From Dawidia cretensis (lineage in GTDB: Bacteria; Bacteroidota; Bacteroidia; Cytophagales; Cyclobacteriaceae), in contig NZ_JAHESE010000012.1 of NCBI RefSeq assembly GCF_018598175.1, positions 1 to 64,000 of the forward strand: a stretch of DNA of 64,000 nucleotides, in the 5' to 3' direction. Shown here in pieces: positions 28,413 to 37,281 of the stretch (the stretch's first letter is position 1; each line of letters opens with the position of its first letter). Under the pieces are notes generated by a model. That model was not told the origin of the DNA, ran no database searches, and saw only the letters and a program-made list of their open reading frames with translations. A program made the translations under genes and the position numbers.

Positions 28413-29594
28413 ATGAATTTGATTTTGTTCGACGATCCCTCGATTCGCACCGCACTCCTCCCCTTTACCTTCACACGCCCCGTAGCCTGCATCCGCACGG
28501 GTATCCTGACGATCCAGGAAAAATGGGAACGCCGCTTACATACCAGGGCCTCCTTTCGCACGGAAGCCTACCTGCAACAAAAATTTCCTTTTCACACCAC
28601 CGCGCAAGACCTGCTCATCAACGGCGCGGTGTGCCCCGATCAAACCCTGGTCGATACCATCAAGGCGTTGCCTCCGCAGTACTTTCTGGTAAAGGACAAT
28701 GTGCTGCTGGCGGCGAATCAGCCGGCCGACGCCATCACCCAGCAAAATACCATCGAGTACACGCACCCGGTTACTGTCATTGACAGGACCTGGAAGATCT
28801 TTTCATCGAATGCCGCCCAGATCAAGCTTGACTTTGCGTTGATCACCGCCGGCCGTACCTCCGCCCCTATTACCGATCCCCATACCATTGTCTACGGCCC
28901 GAAGGAAAACATCTTTCTGGAAGAAGGTGTATCCCTGCGCGCCTGTCTGTTGAATGCCGAGAACGGCCCCATCTACCTGGGGCGCCACAGCGCGATACAA
29001 GAGGGCGCTATGGTACGCGGCTCGTTTGCGCTGGGCGAAGGTGCGCATATCAACATGGGCGCGAAGATCCGAGGCGACTCGTCCATTGGCCCCTATTCTA
29101 AAATGGGGGGTGAAGTTTCGAACGTCGTGGTCTTTGGTTACAGCAACAAAGCCCACGATGGCTTTCTCGGCAACGCCGTATTGGGCGAATGGTGCAACCT
29201 GGGCGCCGGCACCAGTGCTTCGAACATGAAGAATAACTACGACAAAATTCGTCCCTGGAGCCATGCGCTGGGTGAGCCCGAACAGACGGACCTGATGTTC
29301 TGCGGATTGATGATGGGCGACCATAGCAAGGCCGGCATCAACACGATGTTTAACACCGCTACGGTGGTGGATGTCTGCTCCAACGTCTTTGGCGCCGGTT
29401 TTCCGCCGACACATATTCCGTCGTTTACCTGGGGCGGCGCCGAGGGCATGGTGACACACGATCTGTCAAAAGCCCTCGAAACAGCGAACCGGGTGCTGGG
29501 CCGAAGAAATGTTACGCTGGGGGACGTGGATAAAGCCATTCTCCGACATATCTTTGAGACCACCGCGCAAAGCCGCGCGTGGGAAAAGATGTAG
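28413..29594 (+). CDS. GlmU-family protein (putative sugar-phosphate nucleotidyltransferase with left-handed beta-helix)
   Basis: A 393-residue cytoplasmic protein with a degenerate N-terminal nucleotidyltransferase domain ('LILFDDPSIRTALLPFTFTR') and a C-terminal hexapeptide-repeat beta-helix ('LGRHSAIQEGAMVRGSFALG', 'GAKIRGDSSIGPYSKMGGEV', 'LGEWCNLGAGTSASNMKNNY'). This Bacteroidota group is usually annotated as GlmU family or UDP-GlcNAc diphosphorylase. The canonical pyrophosphorylase motif with its invariant Arg/Lys is not clear, so activity is uncertain. It is first in a run of six genes (with holB, hemC and others) and has a promoter just upstream of its ATG. Confidence 0.88.
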   Translation: MNLILFDDPSIRTALLPFTFTRPVACIRTGILTIQEKWERRLHTRASFRTEAYLQQKFPFHTTAQDLLINGAVCPDQTLVDTIKALPPQYFLVKDNVLLAANQPADAITQQNTIEYTHPVTVIDRTWKIFSSNAAQIKLDFALITAGRTSAPITDPHTIVYGPKENIFLEEGVSLRACLLNAENGPIYLGRHSAIQEGAMVRGSFALGEGAHINMGAKIRGDSSIGPYSKMGGEVSNVVVFGYSNKAHDGFLGNAVLGEWCNLGAGTSASNMKNNYDKIRPWSHALGEPEQTDLMFCGLMMGDHSKAGINTMFNTATVVDVCSNVFGAGFPPTHIPSFTWGGAEGMVTHDLSKALETANRVLGRRNVTLGDVDKAILRHIFETTAQSRAWEKM

Positions 29595-29595
29595 C

Positions 29596-30717
29596 ATGAA
29601 ATTTTCCGACATACCCGGTCTCGCTGACGTCAAACAACTTCTTACCGACGCTGTCAAAAGCAACCATACGGCGCACGCACAACTTTTCGTGGGGGCTGCC
29701 GGTGCACTTAACCTGCCGCTGGCGCTGGCATATGCCACGTACCTGCATTGCGAAAACAAAGGCGACGATTCCTGCGGCGTGTGCCCCGCTTGCTCCAAGA
29801 ACGCCAAGTTCATTCACCCCGATACACACTTTGTTTTTCCGCTGAGCAACGTCAAGAATGATAAAGACGACGACCGCTTCCGGGCCGACATCACAAAAAG
29901 CTGGCGGTCGTTTCTGTTAGAGCAATCCTACGGGTCGCTCGACGACTGGACAAATTTTTACGGAGGCGAAGACAAGATGGCGCTCATTTCGCGCGAAGAG
30001 AGCCGCGAGATCATTAAGACCCTGTCACTGAAGCCGTTTGAAAGCCCGCACAAGGTCATGATCATCTGGCAGCCCGAGCTGATGCACACCTCCGCTGCCA
30101 ACGGCATCCTGAAGATCCTGGAAGAACCGCCGCCGCAGACGTTCTTTATACTTGTTACCAACGCCGCCGACAGGCTGCTGTCGACCATTATATCGCGTAC
30201 GCAGATCGTTACCGTGCCGCTGTTGCACGACGACGAAGTAGCGGCCACGCTGCGCGAACGTCACGGCGTGGAAGCGACCAAGGCCGACAAGCTGGCGCCG
30301 CTGGCCGAAGGCAACCTGGGCCTGGCCGTGCGACTGATTGACACGCCGGAGGACAACAACGCCTCGGTCTTTATCGACTGGATGCGCGCTTGCTTCCGCA
30401 AGAGCTACGGCCAGCTGGTGGGCATGTCCGACTCGTACCACGCACTGGACAAGCTCAGCCAACGTAACATGATGACCTATAGCATCAACATGATGCGCGA
30501 GTCGATGCTGCACATCTCGGGGGCGGGCGCGATGAACCGTACCCGTGGCGAAGAGCTTAAATTCGTGCAGGATTTTAGCAAAGTGCTGACGTTGGAAAAA
30601 ATCGAAGGCTCCTACAAGTTGCTCAACGATGCCGCCTATCACCTGGAACGTAACGGAAGCGCCAAGATGATCTTCCTGGACCTGTCTCTGAAACTATCCA
30701 AAACGCTTAATCCCTAA
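29596..30717 (+). CDS. holB: DNA polymerase III clamp-loader subunit delta'
   Basis: Part of the clamp loader that places the sliding clamp on primed DNA. The 373-residue protein starts at the ATG at 29596 (MKFSDIPGLADVKQLL), one base after the preceding stop. A DnaX-like zinc module is present, 'CENKGDDSCGVCPACS'. The AAA+ fold is recognisable by 'HKVMIIWQPELMHTSAANGI' followed by 'LKILEEPPPQTFFILVT' (the SRC-region Arg follows in 'STIISRTQ'). Walker A is degenerate (GAAGALNL), as expected for delta', which does not hydrolyse ATP. It is immediately followed by hemC. Confidence 0.92.
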   Translation: MKFSDIPGLADVKQLLTDAVKSNHTAHAQLFVGAAGALNLPLALAYATYLHCENKGDDSCGVCPACSKNAKFIHPDTHFVFPLSNVKNDKDDDRFRADITKSWRSFLLEQSYGSLDDWTNFYGGEDKMALISREESREIIKTLSLKPFESPHKVMIIWQPELMHTSAANGILKILEEPPPQTFFILVTNAADRLLSTIISRTQIVTVPLLHDDEVAATLRERHGVEATKADKLAPLAEGNLGLAVRLIDTPEDNNASVFIDWMRACFRKSYGQLVGMSDSYHALDKLSQRNMMTYSINMMRESMLHISGAGAMNRTRGEELKFVQDFSKVLTLEKIEGSYKLLNDAAYHLERNGSAKMIFLDLSLKLSKTLNP

Positions 30718-30718
30718 C

Positions 30719-31654
30719 ATGAATAAAACCATCCGCATCGGGACCCGCGGCAGCAAGCTGGCCCTCTGGCAAGCCGAGCACGTCGCGTCCCTGATTCGTC
30801 CATCGGGCTATAGCACCGAGATTGTTCCGATTGAAACACGTGGCGACAAGATCCTCGATGTTTCCATTGCCAAGATCGGTAGCAAGGGTGTCTTTACCGA
30901 AGAGATCGAAGCGAAGCTGTTGGACGGATCGATCGATATTGCCGTGCACAGCGCAAAAGATCTTTCGTCTGAGCTACCCGATGAGCTGGAGCTGATCGCC
31001 TTTACAGAACGCGAAGCCGTGAACGATGTGCTGGTCAGCAACCGCCCGATCGATATTACCAACGGCGCTGCCTTGCGCATCGGTACGTCGGCCACGCGGC
31101 GGGTGGCCTTGCTGAAGCACTTTTATCCCAACGTACAGGCTGTCTCTATTCGAGGCAACCTGCAGACACGGTTTGCCAAACTGCAGGCCGGCGAGTGCGA
31201 TGCATTGCTGCTGGCCTATGCCGGCGTACACCGTATGGGCTTTGATAACTTTATCGTTGAGAAAATTCCGACCAGCTACTTTGTGCCGGCCGTTGGCCAG
31301 GGCTGTATTGCCGTGGAGTGTCACAAGAAGCTGGCGTTTGACAAGAAAGAGATTCTGGATCGGTGGGTGAACCACCCGGAGACAGCGGTATGTGTACGCG
31401 CCGAGCGCGCCTTTCTGAAGACGCTGCACGGTGGCTGTAGCATTCCCGCCTTTGGTTATGCGCACTTTGAGGGCGATCTGATTTCGCTGAAGGCCGGTAT
31501 CATTTCACTCGACGGCCAACGCGTTATTAAAGTAAAACGCTCATCGGTCACGGAAGAAGCCAAAGAGCTGGGCGAGCTGGTAGCCAATGAAGTGCTGAAC
31601 ATCGGCGGCGACCAGATCCTGAAAGAAATACGCCAACAACTACACAACGACTGA
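30719..31654 (+). CDS. hemC: Hydroxymethylbilane synthase (porphobilinogen deaminase)
   Basis: Joins four porphobilinogen molecules into hydroxymethylbilane in the tetrapyrrole (heme and siroheme) pathway. The 311-residue protein starts with 'IRIGTRGSKLALWQAEHV'. It has 'VHSAKDLSSELPDE' with the catalytic Asp (HSxKD motif), and Cys240 in LHGGCSIP, which covalently holds the dipyrromethane cofactor. Length is normal. Its ATG follows the holB stop directly, and the cyclophilin gene follows after 32 nt. Other hem genes are not in the window. Confidence 0.97.
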   Translation: MNKTIRIGTRGSKLALWQAEHVASLIRPSGYSTEIVPIETRGDKILDVSIAKIGSKGVFTEEIEAKLLDGSIDIAVHSAKDLSSELPDELELIAFTEREAVNDVLVSNRPIDITNGAALRIGTSATRRVALLKHFYPNVQAVSIRGNLQTRFAKLQAGECDALLLAYAGVHRMGFDNFIVEKIPTSYFVPAVGQGCIAVECHKKLAFDKKEILDRWVNHPETAVCVRAERAFLKTLHGGCSIPAFGYAHFEGDLISLKAGIISLDGQRVIKVKRSSVTEEAKELGELVANEVLNIGGDQILKEIRQQLHND

Positions 31655-31686
31655 TACCTGTTATCACTGATCTATACTCCACAGTT

Positions 31687-32559
31687 ATGAAGCATACTTT
31701 TTTTGCCGGCATTGCCTTACTCTACTGCGTCATCTTTACCAGCTGCGCACAAGAGCGCGACCAGGTCGTAACATTTCACACACGTTACGGCGACATGGTG
31801 GCTATTCTCTACGACGAAACGCCCAAGCACAAACAGAACTTTATCAAGCTCGCCAAAGAGCATTACTTTGACAGCCTGATGTTCCACCGCGTGATCGACG
31901 GCTTTATGATCCAGGGTGGTGACCCCGACTCGCGCAAGGCCGCTAAAGGTGCCATGCTGGGCCAGGGCGGACCGGGCTATACCATCGACGCCGAGTTCAA
32001 CCCGAAATATTACCACGAGAAAGGCGCCCTGTCGGCAGCACGTTTGGGCGACCAGATGAACCCTTCCAAAGCGTCCAGCGGAAGCCAGTTCTACATTGTA
32101 CATGGCACCAAAGTGAAAGAGGAAGAGATCAAGATCGATCCGGTTAAGTTCAACCAGGCCATGCAGCAGTTCTTTCAAAACCCGGTCAACAAACCGGTGT
32201 ATGACTCCATCGGCCAGTTCTATCAGGCGAACGATTTGCACGGCGCGCAAGACTTTATTCTGAAGCTTAAGCCGCGTGTAGAAAAGGAGACCGGCATCGC
32301 TACGGAGAAAGATGTACCGGCCGAGCAAGTTAAAGCGTATACCACCATGGGTGGCGCGCCGCAGCTGGATGGTGCCTATACTGTTTTTGGAAAAGTGATC
32401 AAGGGCCTGGACATAATCGACACCATTGCCAGGCAGTCGGTCGATCAGGCAAAACGTCCGCTGGAAGATATTCGCATGACGGTGACGATCGAAGAAGTGT
32501 CCAAGAAAAAGATCGAGAAACTATACGGCTATCATTACCCGCCGTCTGCTAAAAAGTAG
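31687..32559 (+). CDS. Cyclophilin-type peptidyl-prolyl isomerase lipoprotein
   Basis: Catalyses cis-trans isomerisation at proline in envelope proteins. A lipoprotein signal peptide ends at FTSC (Cys20), so the protein is membrane-anchored in the periplasm. The catalytic fold shows 'MFHRVIDGFMIQGGDPDS' (Arg and Phe of the active site) and later 'SSGSQFYIVHG', split from the end of the fold ('LDGAYTVFGKVIKGLDII') by an extra helical insert of about 80 residues. That insert makes the protein longer (290 residues) than simple cyclophilins and is common in Bacteroidota. It lies in the co-directional holB-hemC run. Confidence 0.94.
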   Translation: MKHTFFAGIALLYCVIFTSCAQERDQVVTFHTRYGDMVAILYDETPKHKQNFIKLAKEHYFDSLMFHRVIDGFMIQGGDPDSRKAAKGAMLGQGGPGYTIDAEFNPKYYHEKGALSAARLGDQMNPSKASSGSQFYIVHGTKVKEEEIKIDPVKFNQAMQQFFQNPVNKPVYDSIGQFYQANDLHGAQDFILKLKPRVEKETGIATEKDVPAEQVKAYTTMGGAPQLDGAYTVFGKVIKGLDIIDTIARQSVDQAKRPLEDIRMTVTIEEVSKKKIEKLYGYHYPPSAKK

Positions 32560-32562
32560 TCC

Positions 32563-33462
32563 ATGAAAATTCTTGTTACGGGCTCGAACGGCCTGTTGGG
32601 TCAGAAGCTTACTGTGCTCTTGCAACAGATGCCGGGCATTGCCCTGGTGGCTACGGCCCGCGGCAAGTCTGTGTTACCGCCCACTGCCGGCCTCTTTGTG
32701 TCGTTGGACGTCACCGACGGCGAAGCTGTCGAGCGTGTGTTGGCCGCCGAAAAACCGGATGTGGTCATTCACGGCGCGGCCATGACACAAGTGGACCAGT
32801 GCGAGACTGAACGCGCGCAATGCTGGGCCGCCAACGTTACGGCTGTGGAGCATATTGTCAAAGCCTGCAATCGCCATGCGATACACCTGGTGCACGTTTC
32901 CACCGACTTTGTATTCGACGGTTCGCACGGTCCGCTGGATGAAACCGAAACACCACGCCCCGTAAACTACTACGGTGAAAGCAAGCTGGCGGCCGAGCAG
33001 TATATACAACAGCATGCAACATCGGGCTGGGCAATCCTCCGCACGGTACTGGTCTATGGCATTACCAATGACATGAGCCGTTCCAACATCGTATTGTGGG
33101 TGAAGAACAGTGTCGAGCAGGGCAAGACCATTCAGGTCGTAAACGATCAATGGCGCACGCCGACGCTGGCCGAAGACCTGGCGCAAGGTTGTTACCTGGC
33201 AGCGGTTAAACGCGCGCAGGGCATCTATCACATTTCCGGCAAAGATTTTCTGAGCCCCTATCAAATTGCCCTCGCGACGGCCGATTATTTTCAGCTGGAC
33301 AAATCGTTCATCCAGCCTACCGACTCGACGCGTTTTACGCAGCCGGCCAAACGCCCGGCGAAGACGGGCTTTATCATTGAAAAAGCCCGCCGGGAGCTGG
33401 GCTATGAGCCGCACAGCTTCCCGGAGGGCATTGCCGTCCTGGCGGGCCAATTATCATCGTAA
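32563..33462 (+). CDS. RmlD-like NAD(P)-dependent sugar reductase (dTDP-4-dehydrorhamnose reductase family)
   Basis: A 299-residue extended SDR enzyme. It has the coenzyme motif 'ILVTGSNGLLGQKL', the family motif 'VHVSTDFVFDGSHGPLDET', catalytic YYGESK (Tyr/Lys) and 'GIYHISGKDFLSPYQIAL'. The family reduces dTDP-4-keto-rhamnose, but the other rml genes are absent here, so the substrate may be another keto-sugar or it may be a general SDR. It starts 3 nt after the cyclophilin stop, indicating co-transcription. Confidence 0.9.
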   Translation: MKILVTGSNGLLGQKLTVLLQQMPGIALVATARGKSVLPPTAGLFVSLDVTDGEAVERVLAAEKPDVVIHGAAMTQVDQCETERAQCWAANVTAVEHIVKACNRHAIHLVHVSTDFVFDGSHGPLDETETPRPVNYYGESKLAAEQYIQQHATSGWAILRTVLVYGITNDMSRSNIVLWVKNSVEQGKTIQVVNDQWRTPTLAEDLAQGCYLAAVKRAQGIYHISGKDFLSPYQIALATADYFQLDKSFIQPTDSTRFTQPAKRPAKTGFIIEKARRELGYEPHSFPEGIAVLAGQLSS

Positions 33463-33484
33463 TATAACTACTGGATATAGCATC

Positions 33485-33775
33485 ATGATCAAAACCGCAT
33501 TAGGCCGCCTGCGCATCGTCGCGTTCTTAGAAGGCATCTCCTTCCTCGTACTGCTATGCATCGCTATGCCGCTGAAGTATATGGCCGATATCCCCGGGCC
33601 TGTGCGCGTGGTGGGCATGGCCCACGGCGTGCTCTTCATCGCCTACGTACTCCTACTGCTACAAGTAGCATTGGAATTGCGCTGGAAGTTTTCGCGCTCG
33701 GTGGCTGCCTTCGTCGCCTCCTTCATTCCGTTCGGCACCTTCTATGCCGATAAGAAGTGGTTCCGCGGAGCCTGA
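33485..33775 (+). CDS. DUF3817 small integral membrane protein
   Basis: A 96-residue membrane protein of the DUF3817 family with three TM segments: 'FLEGISFLVLLCIAMPLKYM', the central 'VVGMAHGVLFIAYVLLLLQV' and 'VAAFVASFIPFGTFYADKKW'. The 'GMAHGVLF' and 'PFGTF' motifs are the family hallmarks. The role is unknown. The ATG at 33485 is chosen; the frame extends upstream inside the RmlD-like gene but those residues look like an out-of-frame shadow. It is last in the run. Its TGA abuts the stop of the convergent lipoprotein gene with no base between. Confidence 0.9.
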   Translation: MIKTALGRLRIVAFLEGISFLVLLCIAMPLKYMADIPGPVRVVGMAHGVLFIAYVLLLLQVALELRWKFSRSVAAFVASFIPFGTFYADKKWFRGA

Positions 33776-34183
33776 TTAGTGGTAGTCACCGTATGTCTGA
33801 CAATAGTCGGTTATGGTGTTCTCGTACAGATCGCGTACCGAATACTGCAGGCTCACGCCACTACGGTCAACGGTACCCACACCTTCGATCTCGTAGTCAT
33901 TGACGACCTGGTAAGGGATCGTGATCTTGTTGTTATATAGGAAGGCACGCACCCGCAGGTCGGCACCGTAAAAGTTATCGAGGTAGATCCGGTCGTCGGA
34001 ATATCCATCTTTGTTGACGTATACTTTGTAATACGTATAGTCGTCATACGTCTCCGAATATTCTTCCATGCTATAGGAACCCACGACTTGATCACGGGGG
34101 TCGTAGCGGGGCTCGTCTACTACATTGACATTACAAGAAGCCAGTGTAACCAGGGCGAAGGCAGCAAACATGAACTGTTTCAT
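33776..34183 (-). CDS. Small lipoprotein of unknown function
   Basis: A 135-residue exported protein with a lipobox (TLASC, Cys17) and a mature part rich in Tyr, Asp and beta-strand-like segments ('YSETYDDYTYYKVYVNKDG', 'ADLRVRAFLYNNKITIPYQV'). It probably forms a small lipocalin-like or immunoglobulin-like beta fold, but no family is recognised. It is monocistronic and convergent with the DUF3817 gene. Confidence 0.8.
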   Translation of the reverse strand: MKQFMFAAFALVTLASCNVNVVDEPRYDPRDQVVGSYSMEEYSETYDDYTYYKVYVNKDGYSDDRIYLDNFYGADLRVRAFLYNNKITIPYQVVNDYEIEGVGTVDRSGVSLQYSVRDLYENTITDYCQTYGDYH

Positions 34184-34364
34184 ATAAGTAGTAATTGTTA
34201 CTAACCCTTGTAAGGCAAGTTTAGGGCCAATTCTAAAAAACCCTCTGGCGAGGCCGTTAGGCAGCTTTTTATCGCTTTGTACAATATATGATGTTTCTTT
34301 TATTGTGTTAATTTGTAGCCCGCAAACGGCCTACATTGCGCCCGGTTTTGCGGCCTCCACTTTT

Positions 34365-35285
34365 ATGACAAAGCTTCGTATTGTTTTTATGGGCACCCCG
34401 GAGTTTGCCGTGCCCAGCCTCGATGTGCTCGTGACAAATCACTTCAACGTGGTGGCCGTCGTAACCGCGCCTGACAAACCACAGGGCCGGGGCCAAAAGA
34501 TTGTATACTCACCTGTAAAAGAATGCGCGCTGAAGCATAACATTCCCGTGCTGCAGCCTACCAACCTGAAGGCACCGGAGTTCCTCGATGAGCTGCGCAG
34601 CTATAATGCCAACCTGCAAATCGTCGTGGCGTTTCGCATGTTGCCGGAAGCTGTCTGGGCGATGCCCGCCTTTGGCACCTTCAATCTGCACGCGTCCCTC
34701 CTGCCCCAATACCGTGGTGCGGCCCCCATCAACTGGGCCATTATACGCGGCGAGCGCGAGACCGGCGTTACGACGTTTTTCCTCAAGCACGAGATCGATA
34801 CCGGCAGTGTCATCTTTCAGGAGAAAGAACCTATTCACGAAGACGACAACGTCGGTACGTTGTACGAGCGCCTGATGGCGCGCGGCGCACAGCTCGTGCT
34901 CAAGACCGTGCAGGCCATTGCCGACGGCAACTACCGGTCTGTGCCGCAGCCGGCGGACGTAGAGATCAAACACGCGCCCAAAATCTTTAAAGAGACCTGC
35001 CGCATCGATTGGACGCAATCCGCGTACGATGTACGCAACTTTGTACGTGGCCTGAGCCCCTACCCGGCGGCATGGTGTGTGCTGGGCGATAAGACCTTTA
35101 AAGTATACCGTGTGTCTATTGTCCAAAAGAATCAGGACGCACAACCCGGCGCCTATGACACCGATCAAAAAACCTATTTGCATGTGCGCACAGGCGATGG
35201 GTGGGTGGCGCTGGAAGAGCTGCAGCCGGAAGGCAAGCGCAGTATGAAAATTGACGAATTCTTTCGCGGAAATAAACTCTCATGA
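34365..35285 (+). CDS. fmt: Methionyl-tRNA formyltransferase
   Basis: Adds the formyl group from 10-formyl-tetrahydrofolate to initiator Met-tRNA. The start at the ATG at 34365 gives 306 residues; a 20-codon upstream extension is not conserved in type. Motifs are '[14 protein letters not shown]' at the N-terminus, '[20 protein letters not shown]' with the catalytic Asn-His pair, '[15 protein letters not shown]' and the C-terminal tRNA-binding OB-like domain. Its stop overlaps the folA start by 4 nt (ATGA), so the two are coupled, which makes sense because both use folates. Confidence 0.97.
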   Translation: MTKLRIVFMGTPEFAVPSLDVLVTNHFNVVAVVTAPDKPQGRGQKIVYSPVKECALKHNIPVLQPTNLKAPEFLDELRSYNANLQIVVAFRMLPEAVWAMPAFGTFNLHASLLPQYRGAAPINWAIIRGERETGVTTFFLKHEIDTGSVIFQEKEPIHEDDNVGTLYERLMARGAQLVLKTVQAIADGNYRSVPQPADVEIKHAPKIFKETCRIDWTQSAYDVRNFVRGLSPYPAAWCVLGDKTFKVYRVSIVQKNQDAQPGAYDTDQKTYLHVRTGDGWVALEELQPEGKRSMKIDEFFRGNKLS

Positions 35286-35782
35286 AAATATCTCTCATTG
35301 CCGCGCATGCGCAGAATCATGTTATCGGCAAAAACAACGACCTGCCCTGGCAGCTGCCCGACGACATGAAGTATTTCATGCAGACCACGCGGGGGCATCA
35401 TTGCATCATGGGACGCAAGAATTACGATTCGATACCTGACAAGTTTAAGCCACTGCCCAACCGCACCAACATTGTCGTAACACGTCAAAAAGGCTTTCAC
35501 GCGCCCGGGTGTATCACCGTAAACACCATCGACCAGGGCATTGCACTGGCCCGCGCGAACGGCGAGCCCGAGCTGTTCATCATCGGCGGTGCTGAAATCT
35601 ATAGCGCCACGCTGGCACAGGCCGACTTGCTCTACCTTACCGAGATACACGCTGTGATTGACGGCGATACATATTTCCCGACGTTTGACAAACAAGAATG
35701 GAAGGAAGTGTCGCGCGTGCCGCATGCAGCCGACGAACGGCATACCTATAGCTTTGACTTTGTCGTTTACGCACGCCGGTAA
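35282..35782 (+). CDS. folA: Dihydrofolate reductase
   Basis: NADPH-dependent reduction of dihydrofolate to tetrahydrofolate, the carrier used by fmt next door and by thymidylate synthesis. The 166-residue protein has '[19 protein letters not shown]' (PW loop with the catalytic acidic residue), '[11 protein letters not shown]' (NADPH binding) and '[14 protein letters not shown]'. The ATG at 35282 overlaps the fmt stop. Confidence 0.97.
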   Translation: MKISLIAAHAQNHVIGKNNDLPWQLPDDMKYFMQTTRGHHCIMGRKNYDSIPDKFKPLPNRTNIVVTRQKGFHAPGCITVNTIDQGIALARANGEPELFIIGGAEIYSATLAQADLLYLTEIHAVIDGDTYFPTFDKQEWKEVSRVPHAADERHTYSFDFVVYARR

Positions 35783-35794
35783 GCGGAATGGAAA

Positions 35795-36721
35795 TTAGGC
35801 GATCTCTTCGCCGGGCTGGGTCTTCCAGCGTTCGTGCATCCATACCCATTGTTCGGGATGGCTGCGCACTTGCTGTTCAATGAAGTTTGTCAGAATTTGT
35901 GTGTTGTACACCATGTCCGCCTCGTCGTTGCCGCTGACATTGAGCGGGATCTCCGGCAGGATGTGCATGTGTTGCTTCCAGTCCTTCCCCAGGTGGATGT
36001 AGGTGGGCACGATGGCGGCACCGGTCTTCAAAGCCAGGACGGTCGCTCCGACGGGTGTCGCGGCGGGCATACCAAAGAAATTCACAAACCGGCTCTTTAC
36101 ACGGGTGTCCTGGTCGATCAGCAATGCCAACGATCCACCCGACTTCAACACCTTGATCATTTTGAAAGTCTCGCGGCCGCGCTCGATGGCAATGGCGCCG
36201 TGTTTATTGCGATAGTCCCACAGCAGGTCGTTGAGGCGGGGGTCTTTTAACGGCGTGCCGATAATATTGGGGTTGAGGCCGCGCAGGGCCATGACCGTTA
36301 CCTGCAAATCGAAGGCACCCATGTGGCAGGTCAGGAAGATCACCCCTTTGCCTTTAGCTTGTGCGCGCTCAAAATTCTCGTAGCCATGTACAACCAGGAT
36401 TTTGTCGAGGTCGGCCAGGGTGTGTATGGAGGCCGTGGCCCGTAACATCTCGCCGGCATTTTTTCCCAGATACTCAAAGGTGCGTCGTGACAGCGTGCGA
36501 ATCTCCGCAGCCGATTTTTCTTTACCATACGCCAGGGTGAGGTGGCGAAGTGTGCGTGTGCGTGTCTGGCCCGCAAACGGATAGGCCAGTCGGCCCAGAA
36601 AGCCACAGAACCGCAGCCAGGCCACCCGGGACATCAGGTTTGAGAGAAAGATCAGGAACCTGACCAACCCATAAACGATTGCGTAGCGGATCTTCCGGCG
36701 AATTATTTTAAGACTTGCCAT
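35795..36721 (-). CDS. LpxL/HtrB-family acyltransferase
   Basis: Inner-membrane enzyme transferring a secondary acyl chain to lipid A or a related lipid. The 308-residue protein has an N-terminal TM/amphipathic segment ('YAIVYGLVRFLIFLSNLMSR'), the HX4D catalytic motif in 'TCHMGAFDLQV', 'RGRETFKMIKVLKSGGSLAL' and 'PAATPVGATVLALKTGAAIV'. Length and motifs match late lipid A acyltransferases. Lipid specificity in Bacteroidota is often different from E. coli and cannot be read here. Divergent from the SixA-like gene over 52 nt. Confidence 0.92.
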   Translation of the reverse strand: MASLKIIRRKIRYAIVYGLVRFLIFLSNLMSRVAWLRFCGFLGRLAYPFAGQTRTRTLRHLTLAYGKEKSAAEIRTLSRRTFEYLGKNAGEMLRATASIHTLADLDKILVVHGYENFERAQAKGKGVIFLTCHMGAFDLQVTVMALRGLNPNIIGTPLKDPRLNDLLWDYRNKHGAIAIERGRETFKMIKVLKSGGSLALLIDQDTRVKSRFVNFFGMPAATPVGATVLALKTGAAIVPTYIHLGKDWKQHMHILPEIPLNVSGNDEADMVYNTQILTNFIEQQVRSHPEQWVWMHERWKTQPGEEIA

Positions 36722-36773
36722 GAGGCGCGAAGATAAGGGTTAGGATTAGGATTTTTGGCACTAAATTTAAGTC

Positions 36774-37277
36774 GTGAAAACACTGTATGTCATTCGTCAT
36801 GCGAAAAGCAGCTGGGCCAACCCATCGCAGGAAGATTTTGATCGCCCTTTGAACGAGCGCGGCAAGCGTGACGCCCCGCGCATGGCCAAACGGCTGTCTG
36901 AAAAGAATATTCACCCCGACCTGATGGTGACAAGCCCTGCCAAACGGGCGCGCTCTACGGCCAAACGGGTGGCCAAGGTGTTGGCTTTTCCCAAAGAAAA
37001 GATCAAAAAAGAAACCAAGCTGTACCACGCAGGGGAAGAGGTAATCTTAAAGACCATTCAAGACCTGAAAGATAAACACAACGTTGTCATGATCTTTGGC
37101 CACAACCCGGGCCTGACCGAGTTTGTCAATTCCTTCCAGGACGACGAGTTTGACATCGACAACATGCCGACCTGCGGCGTGGTCGCCTTTCAGCTCAACA
37201 TCGACTCGTGGAAAGATGCCTCGTGGGGCAAAGGCAAGATGCTTTTCTTTGATTACCCGAAGAGCCGCGAAGACTGA
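36774..37277 (+). CDS. SixA-like histidine phosphatase
   Basis: A 167-residue member of the histidine phosphatase (phosphoglycerate mutase-like) superfamily. It has the RHG-type motif 'YVIRHAKSSW' with the phospho-accepting His, 'VTSPAKRARSTAKRVA' and the second catalytic His in 'MIFGHNPGL'. The small size matches SixA, which removes phosphate from histidine phosphotransfer proteins, but other substrates are possible. The start codon is GTG at 36774 and no ATG competes. Single gene, convergent with the DUF4421 gene. Confidence 0.91.
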   Translation: MKTLYVIRHAKSSWANPSQEDFDRPLNERGKRDAPRMAKRLSEKNIHPDLMVTSPAKRARSTAKRVAKVLAFPKEKIKKETKLYHAGEEVILKTIQDLKDKHNVVMIFGHNPGLTEFVNSFQDDEFDIDNMPTCGVVAFQLNIDSWKDASWGKGKMLFFDYPKSRED

Positions 37278-37281
37278 CCGA

